A stretch of 22,720 bases of DNA from Campylobacterota bacterium (GCA_013153675.1 JAADEA010000069.1:1-22720); one strand, 5' to 3'; counted from the first letter of the stretch, positions 6,499 to 13,708 are shown. Notes: generated by a model from the letters alone, not told the origin. Made by a program: numbers and translations.

Positions 6499-7104
6499 AT
6501 GATAAATGAAAGGTTAATAGAACAATCTCACCACAAAATAGAATTATTTAATAAATCTATCTGTGGTATTGATGAAGCAGGAAGGGGACCAATTGCTGGT
6601 CCTTTAGTAGTATGTGGTGTTGTTTTAAAAGAGTATATTAGTGGAATTGATGATTCAAAAAAGATATCCCCTAAAAAGAGAAAAGAGCTATTTGCAAAAA
6701 TTATTAAAAGTTCAATTTATCATATTGTAACAATTGATTCTATTTTTATAGATAATTTTGGTATTTCTCAAGCTATTAAACTCTCTTTAGAAGAGATAAA
6801 AAGTTTTTTTAGTAACTATAATATAATTTTTGATGGAAATAGTACTTTTGGTGTATCTAATATCTCTTATTTAGTAAAAGGAGATCAAAAAATAGCTCAA
6901 ATAGCAGCAGCTTCAATTTTGGCTAAAGTTTATAGAGATGCACTAATGCAAGAGTATGATAAATTATATCCAATTTATGATTTTAAAAATAATAAAGGAT
7001 ATGGTACAAAAAAACATAGGGAGATAATTAAGATAAATGGTTTATCTCCCATCCATAGAAAGAGTTTTTGCAAAAATATTATTGAGCCAAATCTTTTTAG
7101 TTAG
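6499..7104 (+). CDS. rnhB: Ribonuclease HII
   Basis: RNase HII (201 residues) cuts the RNA strand of RNA-DNA hybrids and single ribonucleotides in DNA, in the cytoplasm. The family motifs are present in order: GIDEAGRGPIAGP (D25, E26), DDSKKISPKKR (51-61), IIFDGN (D112), GDQKIAQIAAASILAKVYRD (D147), and the C-terminal GYGTKKHREII. Length is normal. The ATG at 6499 has only a weak GGA about 8 bases upstream. The gene ends 8 bases inside the 3' end of the convergent LysR gene. It is preceded by the structured non-coding element, which may form its leader. Confidence 0.96.
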   Translation: MINERLIEQSHHKIELFNKSICGIDEAGRGPIAGPLVVCGVVLKEYISGIDDSKKISPKKRKELFAKIIKSSIYHIVTIDSIFIDNFGISQAIKLSLEEIKSFFSNYNIIFDGNSTFGVSNISYLVKGDQKIAQIAAASILAKVYRDALMQEYDKLYPIYDFKNNKGYGTKKHREIIKINGLSPIHRKSFCKNIIEPNLFS

Positions 7105-8008
7105 AACAGACCTTTTTAAATTCTAAAGCATTTTTTATTTTCTCTTTTGCAAAAGTAAAGAAGTTTTGAAATAGTTCACTTTTATATTTCTCTTTATGAT
7201 ATATTGCAAAAAAGTCTCTTGTACATTTAAAATTTTTAAGTTCTATTTTAAAAAGCTCTCCTCTTTCTATCTCTTCTCTTACTGCTAAAATAGAAAGAGC
7301 ACTAATTGGCTTTTTTGTTAAAAGAAGGGTTTTAATTGATTCTGTATGACCTAACTCTAAAAAAATATTTAGATGTGCTACTTTATCTTTTATATAGTTT
7401 AAAAAGACCTCTCTTGTTCCACTTCCCTTTTCTCTTAAAACCCATTTATAATTGGCTAACTCATCAATATAAAAGGTTTTATTTTTTAATTTTTCATTAG
7501 ATGTTACTACTACAAGCTCATCTGAGGCGATAGTCTCTTTTATAATATCACTATCTTCTACTACTCCCTCTACAAATCCTATATCAAGATCTCCTTTTTT
7601 TATCATAGAAGAGATCTCTTTTGTATTTCCCTCTTTTAATTCTATTTTAACTTCAGGATATTGAGCCATAAAATCACATACAATTGAGGGCATTAGATAA
7701 TCTACGATAGTAGTACTTGCTCCTACTCTAATAATCCCTTTATCTTTTGAGTTTTTAAATTCATTTTCAATATCTTCCATCCTTCTATATAGAGGTTCTA
7801 TTGCTCTATAAAAGCTTCTACCACTCTCATTTAATATCAATTTTTTACTAAGTCTATCAAAAAGGGGTTTATTTAATATACTTTCTAACTCTTTAATAGC
7901 CATTGAGACTGCAGATTGACTTAGATTCATCTTTTTAGCTACTTTTGTTAGATGACCAATTGTTACTACATTTAAAAATATCTCAATTTGCCTTAGTGTT
8001 ATCTCCAT
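7097..8008 (-). CDS. LysR-family regulator (YeiE-like by context)
   Basis: A 303-residue LysR-type transcriptional regulator. The winged helix-turn-helix is at residues 1-60 (LRQIEIFLNVV, AKKMNLSQSAVSMAIKELE), followed by a linker helix and a two-lobed periplasmic-binding-like effector domain (about 90-295; GASTTIVDYLMPSIV, GDLDIGFVEG, RVREKGSGTR-like region). It is divergent from yeiH with 107 bases between. In E. coli the LysR gene yeiE lies beside and divergent from yeiH, and YeiE has been reported as a sulfite-responsive regulator, so the same pairing is likely here. An imperfect palindrome overlaps the yeiH -35 box. ATG start with GAGGAT upstream. Confidence 0.88.
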   Translation of the reverse strand: MEITLRQIEIFLNVVTIGHLTKVAKKMNLSQSAVSMAIKELESILNKPLFDRLSKKLILNESGRSFYRAIEPLYRRMEDIENEFKNSKDKGIIRVGASTTIVDYLMPSIVCDFMAQYPEVKIELKEGNTKEISSMIKKGDLDIGFVEGVVEDSDIIKETIASDELVVVTSNEKLKNKTFYIDELANYKWVLREKGSGTREVFLNYIKDKVAHLNIFLELGHTESIKTLLLTKKPISALSILAVREEIERGELFKIELKNFKCTRDFFAIYHKEKYKSELFQNFFTFAKEKIKNALEFKKVCSN

Positions 8009-8036
8009 TTATCCTCACTTATATTTATTTTTATTA

Positions 8037-8055
8037 TCAAATAAATTTATTTTGA
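8037..8055. promoter_or_regulatory. Candidate LysR operator
   Basis: TCAAATAAA and TTATTTTGA form an imperfect palindrome of 19 bases (8037-8055). It lies in the lysR-yeiH divergent region and touches the yeiH -35 box. Position and symmetry fit a LysR-type binding site controlling both genes, but A/T composition makes chance symmetry possible. Confidence 0.35.
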
Positions 8056-8079
8056 ATAATATCAAAAAAAGATTATACT
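8052..8079 (+). promoter_or_regulatory. yeiH promoter
   Basis: TTGAAT (8052-8057), 16 bases, TATACT (8074-8079). The -35 is also the left half of TTGAATAATATCAA (8052-8065), one mismatch from an FNR-type TTGAT-N4-ATCAA box. The start site is expected near 8086, leaving a leader of about 30 bases with GAAGGA before the ATG. Confidence 0.5.
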
Positions 8080-8115
8080 TTTAAAAAAGTTATAAAAAAT
8101 ATTGAAGGATAACTT

Positions 8116-9159
8116 ATGAGGATAGATAAAAATTGGATAATTGGAGTAGGAATAGTCTTTTTAATTGCTCTTTTTTCTAACTATCTCTCCTCTTTAGAGA
8201 TTTTTAAAAAGTTAGCTATATCACCATTAGTAATTGGAATTGTTATTGGAGCTATTTTGGCAAATAGTATTTATAAATTTTTGACTCCTTATGAGAGTGG
8301 TTTTATATTCAGTGGAAAGAAGATTCTTCGTTTTGCAATTATCTTTTATGGTTTTAGAATAACTTTACAAGAGATTTTAGATGTTGGATTAAGTGGTTTT
8401 CTATCAGCTCTAATTATGGTAACTACCACATTTATTACAGGATATATTGTGGGCAAAAGAATAGTAAAATTGGATCAAGATAGCTCTATTTTAATATCAA
8501 GCGGAGCTTCCATTTGTGGTGCAGCAGCAGTATTAGCAACAGAGCCAGTAGTAAAGGCAAGTGAAGAAAAAGTTGCTATTGCTGTATCAATGGTGGTACT
8601 CTTTGGAACAATTTCTCTATTTTTTTATCCCATTTTATATAATTTTTTAGTTGATAGTAAAGTGTCCATTTTCTCTCTTGATCCAAAAGGGTTTGGAATA
8701 TATACAGGAGCTACTGTTCATGAAGTTGCTCAAGTAGTAGCAATTGGCTCTATAAATGGAGCTGATACTATTATGGCAAAGAGTGCTGTAATTGTAAAAA
8801 TGAGTAGAGTTTTATTAATTGCTCCTTTTTTAATTTTGCTTGGTATTTATCTATTAAAGAGAAATAGATCTTTACAAAACTCTTCTTCAAAAATAACTAT
8901 TCCTTGGTTTGCAATATTCTTTATAGTTGTAGCCTGTTTTAACTCTTTAGATATTTTGCCAAAAAAGAGTGTAGAGCTAATTAATAATATAGATACTTTT
9001 CTTTTAACAATGGCTATGAGTGCTCTTGGGCTTCATACAAGATTTTCTAAATTTAAGGCTTTTGGAATTAAACCTCTCTATTTAGCTTCTATTTTATATA
9101 TTTGGCTGGTGGTAGGAGGATTTTTTGTTGTAAAGCTTTTAAGAAGTTATTTAGGATAG
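8116..9159 (+). CDS. yeiH: YeiH/UPF0324 family membrane protein (putative sulfate/sulfite exporter)
   Basis: A 347-residue inner-membrane protein with about ten hydrophobic segments, beginning at about residues 8-26 and 34-52. The family signatures are ISSGASICGAAAVLATEPV (about 127-145), EKVAIAVSMVVLFGTISLFFYP, and GIYTGATVHEVAQVVAIG (about 194-211) followed by KSAVIVKMSRV. These place it in PF03601 (UPF0324, YeiH). Members are annotated as putative sulfate exporters, and related proteins are linked to sulfonate breakdown; a role in sulfite or sulfate export would fit a LysR neighbour of the YeiE type. The substrate is inferred only. ATG start with GAAGGA upstream. Own promoter; the next operon has its own -10 in the 49-base gap. 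Confidence 0.9.
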   Translation: MRIDKNWIIGVGIVFLIALFSNYLSSLEIFKKLAISPLVIGIVIGAILANSIYKFLTPYESGFIFSGKKILRFAIIFYGFRITLQEILDVGLSGFLSALIMVTTTFITGYIVGKRIVKLDQDSSILISSGASICGAAAVLATEPVVKASEEKVAIAVSMVVLFGTISLFFYPILYNFLVDSKVSIFSLDPKGFGIYTGATVHEVAQVVAIGSINGADTIMAKSAVIVKMSRVLLIAPFLILLGIYLLKRNRSLQNSSSKITIPWFAIFFIVVACFNSLDILPKKSVELINNIDTFLLTMAMSALGLHTRFSKFKAFGIKPLYLASILYIWLVVGGFFVVKLLRSYLG

Positions 9160-9166
9160 AAAAAAA

Positions 9167-9175
9167 TGGTATAAT
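9167..9175 (+). promoter_or_regulatory. Extended -10 promoter of the NifS/NifU-like pair
   Basis: TGG-TATAAT (9167-9175) is a consensus extended -10, 33 bases before the NifS-like ATG, with AAAGGA as ribosome binding site (9198-9203). This shows that the pair is still expressed as a unit and is not dead sequence. Confidence 0.6.
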
Positions 9176-9208
9176 CCAGATAAAAATTCTCCTAAATAAA
9201 GGATATAA

Positions 9209-10381
9209 ATGGAGATCTATTTAGATAATAACAATTTGACCAAATTAGATCCAAATGTGGTTGGTGTAATGGAGCCTATATTAAATTCGCAAATTGCTAC
9301 TTTATATAATAGGCATTATAAATCAAAGGAGATGATAGAGATATATAAAAAGGCTTTAGATAGTTTTTATGCTTTTTTAGAGGTATCCAATAAGAATAAT
9401 ATTCTTTTTACCTCTTCAAGGGAAGAGGCGATATCTCAAGTATTTATGGGAATATACTTTAGAGATATTTTAAGTGGTAAGAGGGATAATATTATTATTA
9501 GCCAAAGAGCAACTGCAACAGAGATTGAGTTAAGTGAATTTTTGGCAAAAAATGGTGTAAAAGTATTTAAACTTCCAATTACTGAAGAGGGTAGAATAGA
9601 TCCCAATTCTCTTTTAGATTATATTACTCCAAGAACAGCTCTAATATCTATTCCTTATGTGGATGATGCTTCAGGAATTATAATGCCAGTTGAAGAGATT
9701 AAAGAGATAGCAAAAAGATATGAAGTTCCTATTTTAGTAGATGGAAGTTGGGCAGTTGGAAAAATTCCATTAGAATTTTTTGCAATTGATCCAGACTATT
9801 TTATAATCTCTTCACATCTAATTCATGGACCTTCAAATATTGCTGCTTTATATATAAAGGAAAATCAAGAGATTCCTCCTCTAATTTGGGATAGCAAGAT
9901 AAAAAATGGATCTCTTAGAGGAGAGTTTAGAGATATTGCAGCAATTAGTGGTTTTGCTAAAGCAGTTGAGCTTAGCGAAGATTATTTAAATTTTGAGATT
10001 GATGATTTAAGAGAGTTAAGAGATTATCTTTTAGATGGATTAAAAGAGATAGATGGAGCACACTCTCTTTCTCCATGGGCTTTTAGTGTGCCAAATACAA
10101 TATATATGGCTTTTGAGGATGTACCAGCAGCACTATTGGTAGAATATCTCTCTTATAAAAAAATTGCTATATATTCTGATATTTTATATCCATTAGGAAA
10201 TTTTAAAAGAGTAAATTTAGTAGATGCGATGAATCTTGATAGAAAGCTTAGATATAGTGTAGTTGGATTTGCTCTAAGTAGATTTAATACAAAAGAGGAG
10301 ATAGATATAGTAATTAAAGAGACAAAAGAGAGCGTTAAATATATAAGAGATAATATTGTAAAAAGGAGCTTTAATGGCTAA
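9209..10381 (+). CDS. NifS-like cysteine desulfurase homologue lacking catalytic residues
   Basis: A 390-residue, full-length class V aminotransferase-fold protein of the NifS type: MEIYLDNNNLTKLDP at the start (NifS: YLDNNATTK), ILFTSSREEA (about 65), SIPYVDDASG, ILVDGSWAVGKIPLEF (175-190), and a C-terminal YSVVGFALSRFNTKEEID matching the NifS signature before the last helix. The catalytic features are gone. The PLP lysine in SHK is L204 (SSHLIHGPS). The histidine stacked on PLP is Thr or Ala in ISQRATATE. The active cysteine in SGSAC is replaced by Y327 (IAIYSDILY). There is not one cysteine in the protein. So it should not bind PLP covalently or desulfurate cysteine. The reading frame is intact, and the next gene overlaps it by 8 bases. 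It is probably a pseudoenzyme partner or regulator of Fe-S assembly; an active NifS must be elsewhere. Confidence 0.88.
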   Translation: MEIYLDNNNLTKLDPNVVGVMEPILNSQIATLYNRHYKSKEMIEIYKKALDSFYAFLEVSNKNNILFTSSREEAISQVFMGIYFRDILSGKRDNIIISQRATATEIELSEFLAKNGVKVFKLPITEEGRIDPNSLLDYITPRTALISIPYVDDASGIIMPVEEIKEIAKRYEVPILVDGSWAVGKIPLEFFAIDPDYFIISSHLIHGPSNIAALYIKENQEIPPLIWDSKIKNGSLRGEFRDIAAISGFAKAVELSEDYLNFEIDDLRELRDYLLDGLKEIDGAHSLSPWAFSVPNTIYMAFEDVPAALLVEYLSYKKIAIYSDILYPLGNFKRVNLVDAMNLDRKLRYSVVGFALSRFNTKEEIDIVIKETKESVKYIRDNIVKRSFNG

Positions 10382-11312
10382 ATTAGATTTGCTTCCGCCA
10401 GTTACTGTAAATTTTAAGATAGATTCTTTAGTAAATAGACCTCAAAATATAGGCTCCTTTAATCAAGAGGAGATAGATTCATTAGATGGAGAATTATTAA
10501 GTTATACCTTTGGAGAAAAAGAGAGTGGTTTAGAAATTATTTTACATCTGGTAGTTGATAAAGATTCAAAAAAGATTTTAGATATAAGATATGAGATTTT
10601 TGGAGAGCCAGAAGTTGTAGCAGCAGCTTCTATTATAGCTTTGGTAGCAAGGAATAAGAAGATAGATGAGCTTAAATCTCTAAACTATAAAGGAGTAGAC
10701 TATTTTTTAAGAGAACATCCTCAAAGAGATGCATTTGCACCAAGATTTAAATATGCTGTTGCTCTTTTATTAGAGATGTTATATAAGATTGCTGATAATG
10801 AGATTGAAAAATTACAAAATAAAGAGGTAGTGTGTAAATGTGCCAATATTACATTAGAAGTAGCTCAAGATTTAATAAAAAGATATAAGGTAGAAGAGGT
10901 AGGTGAGTTGATTAATCTAAGTAGAGCAGGTGGTTTTTGTGAAAAGTGTATTGAATACTCCCCTCTAAATCCTCCTATGCAATACTATTTAACAGATATT
11001 ATTGCAAAAGTAAAAGCATCTTTAAAAGAGAAGAAAAAGGTAGTAGATAAAGAGTTCTCTCAAATGAGTTTAGAAGAGAAAAAAGATGCAATTGAAGCTA
11101 TTATTGATGAGCATATTAGACATATGTTGGTTCTTGATGGTGGAGATATGGAGATTTTAGATATTAAAGAAAATGGTGAAAATACAGATATCTATATTAG
11201 ATATTTAGGAGCTTGTAGTGGTTGCGCAAGTGCTTCAACAGGAACTTTGTTTGCAATTGAAGGAATTTTAAGACAAAAGCTTGATCCAAATATTAGGGTT
11301 ATACCTCTATAA
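10374..11312 (+). CDS. NifU-like protein with degenerate scaffold domain
   Basis: A 312-residue three-domain NifU architecture. Residues 1-145 resemble the IscU-type scaffold by pattern (FGEKESGLE, IFGEPEVVAAASIIAL, FAPRFKYAVALLLEML), but the three cluster cysteines are replaced by S51, E78 and K126, and the conserved Asp by L53. The central BFD-like [2Fe-2S] domain is intact: C154, C156, C189 and C192, with the same spacing (2, 33, 3) as in NifU. The C-terminal Nfu domain (about 235-312) keeps LDGGDMEI and C281-x2-C284 (GACSGCAS). The ATG lies within the NifS-like gene with AAAAGGAG upstream, so translation is coupled. The protein probably cannot build clusters on the first domain but could carry or pass them with the other two. 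Degeneration matches that of its partner. Confidence 0.88.
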   Translation: MAKLDLLPPVTVNFKIDSLVNRPQNIGSFNQEEIDSLDGELLSYTFGEKESGLEIILHLVVDKDSKKILDIRYEIFGEPEVVAAASIIALVARNKKIDELKSLNYKGVDYFLREHPQRDAFAPRFKYAVALLLEMLYKIADNEIEKLQNKEVVCKCANITLEVAQDLIKRYKVEEVGELINLSRAGGFCEKCIEYSPLNPPMQYYLTDIIAKVKASLKEKKKVVDKEFSQMSLEEKKDAIEAIIDEHIRHMLVLDGGDMEILDIKENGENTDIYIRYLGACSGCASASTGTLFAIEGILRQKLDPNIRVIPL

Positions 11313-11319
11313 CCCTAAT
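11292..11319. terminator. Perfect 12-bp hairpin over convergent stops
   Basis: ATTAGGGTTATA (11292-11303) and TATAACCCTAAT (11308-11319) pair perfectly around CCTC. The structure covers the last codons and stop of the NifU-like gene and the stop of the NlpC/P60 gene on the other strand. It is placed as a shared two-way terminator, again without a T-run. Confidence 0.6.
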
Positions 11320-12730
11320 TAACTCTTCTACCCCACATAAATCTTGCTCTATAAAATGGTCTATTTAGGCTTGTAATAATTACTCTATGTTTTGCACTAC
11401 TTGCGTGAATAAATTTAGTATTTCCTATATAGATTCCTACATGATTTACATATCCTCTTCTTCTGCGTGAGGTGTCAAAAAATACTAAATCGCCTGCTCT
11501 AAGTTGGCTTCTTGTAACATATCTTCCATAATATGCTTGTCTTCTTGAAATTCTTGGCAATACTACTCCAGTAGCTTTTTTAAATACATATTGTGCAAAA
11601 CCAGAACAATCAAAGCCACCTGGTCTATTTCCACCCCATACATATCGTGTGCCAAGGTATCTTTTTGCAACTCTTACAATTCTATTATTGCCTCCTCCTC
11701 CACTAAATCCTCTTTCAGAAAAGCTAAAATATACTCTTTTCCTTTGAGCTCTTCTTCTCTTTGCAATAGCTTTTTTAAGTTTAATTGCCTCTATTTTTGA
11801 TACTCTTAAAAGAGATCCTTTTCTTAAGCCTCTTCTTAATTTTGATCTATTTAGTAGCTTTAATTCCTCTACTGTAAGATTATGCATTCTTGCAATTTTC
11901 CAAATTGTATCTCCTCTTTTTACTCTATAATATTTTGCATTTCTTTTTACTTGAGGACTCTTTTTCTTAACTATTTTTATTTGAGGAGATTTAGTAGCTT
12001 TTTTGATAGATACTTTTTTAATAAGAAGCTTTTCTCCAATTAATTTATACATTCTTGGATTTTTTTTGAGATTATTTAATTTAATAATATCTCTTACAGA
12101 GACATTATATTTTTTGGCTATTTTTTTAAGGGTATCTCCTTTTTTAACTGTATGGTAGATCTCTTTTTTTATTAAATTCTTTTTACTCTTTTTAGAAGCA
12201 ATTGCACTTTTTGCTTCTTGAGTAATAGATTTAGAAGGAATTTTTAATTTATCTCCTGGATGGATTACAGAATTTGCCGTTAATTTATTGGCTTTCACTA
12301 AATCACTTAGAGAGACATTATATTTAAGGGCAATAGAGAAGAGAGTATCTCCACTCTGTACAATATATTCTCCCTTTTTTAGAGTTGTTTTTGAAGATTT
12401 TTTCCCTTTAGAAGCTATTTTTTTATTTTTTGATTTCTCTTTTTTTACAACTTTTTTTGTTTTAGTTTTTTTATTTTTTGTAATTACACTTTTTTTACCA
12501 TCTTTTTTTAAAACCTTTTTTGCAATCTCTTCTAATTCTTTTTTTCCTATTGGAATTTTTTGAGGATGCTTTTTATCTCCAATTAAAATGTAAAATTTAT
12601 TTCCCTCTTTTACTATCTTTTTTATGTAATTTGAGCTATTTTTATTATTACTATTACTATTTTTTTTAGCCGCAGCCCCACTTGTAATAATTGAAAGTGA
12701 TATCAATATTATACTCGCACTTCTTAACAT
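11315..12730 (-). CDS. LysM-NlpC/P60 peptidoglycan hydrolase
   Basis: An exported cell-wall hydrolase of 471 residues from the ATG at 12730. That start gives a clean signal peptide (MLRSASIILISLSIITSGAAA) with AAAGGA upstream; a frame-open ATG at 12790 lies upstream of the predicted -10 and has no ribosome binding site. Three LysM peptidoglycan-binding repeats (about 122-164, 192-237, 267-310) are joined by lysine-rich linkers. A basic segment leads into the C-terminal NlpC/P60 domain (about 350-471) with Cys375 in GGFDCSGF, His430 in VNHVGIYIG and His442 in FIHASSAKH, the usual catalytic set. The family cuts peptide stems (for example D-Glu-DAP bonds) in the periplasm, often for daughter-cell separation. 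Converges on the NifU-like gene. Confidence 0.92.
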   Translation of the reverse strand: MLRSASIILISLSIITSGAAAKKNSNSNNKNSSNYIKKIVKEGNKFYILIGDKKHPQKIPIGKKELEEIAKKVLKKDGKKSVITKNKKTKTKKVVKKEKSKNKKIASKGKKSSKTTLKKGEYIVQSGDTLFSIALKYNVSLSDLVKANKLTANSVIHPGDKLKIPSKSITQEAKSAIASKKSKKNLIKKEIYHTVKKGDTLKKIAKKYNVSVRDIIKLNNLKKNPRMYKLIGEKLLIKKVSIKKATKSPQIKIVKKKSPQVKRNAKYYRVKRGDTIWKIARMHNLTVEELKLLNRSKLRRGLRKGSLLRVSKIEAIKLKKAIAKRRRAQRKRVYFSFSERGFSGGGGNNRIVRVAKRYLGTRYVWGGNRPGGFDCSGFAQYVFKKATGVVLPRISRRQAYYGRYVTRSQLRAGDLVFFDTSRRRRGYVNHVGIYIGNTKFIHASSAKHRVIITSLNRPFYRARFMWGRRVN

Positions 12731-12772
12731 GCTCCATTTTTCCTTTAATTTTTGAGTTCTTGTGAATGATTT

Positions 12773-12778
12773 ATTATA
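12773..12778 (-). promoter_or_regulatory. -10 box of the NlpC/P60 gene
   Basis: Minus-strand TATAAT (12778-12773), 43 bases before the preferred ATG at 12730. A start site near 12766 would leave the upstream ATG at 12790 untranscribed, which supports the shorter protein. No clear -35. Confidence 0.5.
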
Positions 12779-12803
12779 GAAATATAACATTAATTGGATA
12801 ATG

Positions 12804-12830
12804 AAAAATTAATAACGATCATTAATTTTT
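12804..12830. promoter_or_regulatory. Perfect 10-bp inverted repeat in a divergent promoter region
   Basis: AAAAATTAAT (12804-12813) and ATTAATTTTT (12821-12830) are exact inverted copies around AACGATC. It covers the -35 area of the plus-strand promoter and lies about 38-64 bases upstream of the minus-strand start, the usual place for an operator of a divergent pair. Binding protein unknown. Confidence 0.4.
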
Positions 12831-12836
12831 AAATAA

Positions 12837-12842
12837 TATAAT
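12837..12842 (+). promoter_or_regulatory. -10 box of the small exported protein gene
   Basis: TATAAT (12837-12842), 30 bases before the ATG at 12872, with AAGGGGAT as ribosome binding site. The expected -35 falls in the right arm of the inverted repeat at 12821-12830. Confidence 0.5.
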
Positions 12843-12871
12843 CTCTAAAATCGATATATAAGGGGATAGAG

Positions 12872-13279
12872 ATGAATAGTAAAAAAATTTTTTTTAATGT
12901 CACTTTAGTGCTTTTTTTAGGTTTAAATTGTGTATATGGAGATGATATAAATAGCTCTTTTAAATCCCCTTTTGAGAATAATTTGAGCAATGATTTTAAA
13001 TTTATTCGAAATATGGGAATAGAAACAAATGATAGTAAAATTATTATAGATTTAAAGAAGGTTCGAACCTTTTTAAATCAAGTAGCTAAAAAGGTTGAAG
13101 CAGAGACAAAGGAGTTTGGTAAAAAGGTTAAAAATGGCAGTGAAGCTATTGGCATTAAGACATCAAAAGATAAAATAGAAATAGATCTAAATAAGAGTAA
13201 AAGCTTTTTAGAGGGGCTAATTAATAGATTCAAGAAGGTTATAGAAGATATTAACTCTACTTTAAATAAAAGGCAATAA
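12872..13279 (+). CDS. Small exported protein with internal duplication, unknown function
   Basis: I do not recognise this 135-residue protein. It has a signal peptide (about 1-23: NSKKIFFNVTLVLFLGLNCVYG) with likely cutting before DD. The mature part holds two copies of one motif: GIETNDSKIIIDLKKVRTFL (about 50-69) and GIKTSKDKIEIDLNKSKSFL (about 90-109), each followed by a charged helix. The spacing of about 40 residues suggests two beta-strand plus amphipathic-helix units. It is Lys/Glu rich and probably periplasmic. A strong -10 and ribosome binding site support it as real. It is divergent from the NlpC/P60 hydrolase with an inverted repeat between them, so the two may be co-regulated. 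No function is assigned. Confidence 0.75.
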   Translation: MNSKKIFFNVTLVLFLGLNCVYGDDINSSFKSPFENNLSNDFKFIRNMGIETNDSKIIIDLKKVRTFLNQVAKKVEAETKEFGKKVKNGSEAIGIKTSKDKIEIDLNKSKSFLEGLINRFKKVIEDINSTLNKRQ

Positions 13280-13310
13280 CTCTCTTATGAGAGAGCCTCT
13301 TTTGCCTTTT
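13268..13310. terminator. Bidirectional terminator of the small exported gene and rplT
   Basis: AAAAGGCAA (13268-13276) pairs with TTGCCTTTT (13302-13310), and an inner CTCTC/GAGAG stem (13280-13284 with 13289-13293) stacks within. Both ends finish in a T-run in their own direction (TTTT), so this is a good two-way terminator. It overlaps the 3' end of both genes. Confidence 0.7.
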
Positions 13311-13638
13311 GAACTAATAATTTAAAATTTTCTGGCTCATTCATTGCTAAATCGGCTAAAATCTTTCTATCAAGTTCAATTCCAGCCAATTTTAATCCAT
13401 GCATAAATCTTGAGTAGCTAATATCATTTAATCTTGCTGCAGCATTTATTCTCATAATCCAAAGTTTTCTAAAATCTCTTTTTCTTCTTTTTCTATCTCT
13501 ATAGGCATATACCCATGAGTGCTCTAATTGTTCTTTTGCTTTTCTAAAATGCTTATGTCTTCCGCTATAAAAACCTCTTGCAAGTTTTAAGATCTTTTTA
13601 TGTCTTCTTCTTCTAACAGTTCCTGTTTTTACTCTCAT
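13285..13638 (-). CDS. rplT: 50S ribosomal protein L20
   Basis: L20 (117 residues), a large-subunit protein that binds 23S rRNA and is needed early in assembly. The highly basic N-terminus with [20 protein letters not shown], then [23 protein letters not shown] and [24 protein letters not shown], are all typical. It follows rpmI by 73 bases, and that spacer can form two hairpins, possibly for autogenous control as L20 does in other bacteria. infC, often the first gene of this operon, is absent; the same split is known in Campylobacter. Confidence 0.98.
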   Translation of the reverse strand: MRVKTGTVRRRRHKKILKLARGFYSGRHKHFRKAKEQLEHSWVYAYRDRKRRKRDFRKLWIMRINAAARLNDISYSRFMHGLKLAGIELDRKILADLAMNEPENFKLLVQKAKEALS

Positions 13639-13673
13639 ATACTCTTCCTTTACCTTGTTTATTCTTTAAGGTG

Positions 13674-13708
13674 TCAAGCTATCCTTGAACTTGCCCAAAA
13701 TGGGGAAG
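13674..13708 (-). promoter_or_regulatory. Tandem hairpins in the rpmI-rplT spacer
   Basis: Stem one: TCAAG (13674-13678) with CTTGA (13684-13688). Stem two: CTT-x-CCCA (13690-13697, with one mismatch) against TGGG-x-AAG (13701-13708), loop AAA. Both fall in the mRNA between the two ribosomal protein genes, where L20 control of rplT translation is known in other bacteria. Contact with L20 is inferred only. Confidence 0.35.

Noticed and set aside
5795..6530. Similar starts of the ankyrin protein (MDERLIEAI) and RNase HII (MINERLIEQ), suggesting duplication
   Set aside because: Only about eight residues match and the proteins are otherwise unrelated; chance is enough.
11591..12563. Plus-strand open frames opposite the LysM-NlpC/P60 gene
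   Set aside because: Shadows of the lysine-rich linkers (Phe-rich), without ribosome binding sites.
12731..12790. Twenty extra N-terminal codons for the NlpC/P60 protein
   Set aside because: The upstream ATG precedes the predicted -10, has no ribosome binding site, and would bury the signal peptide.
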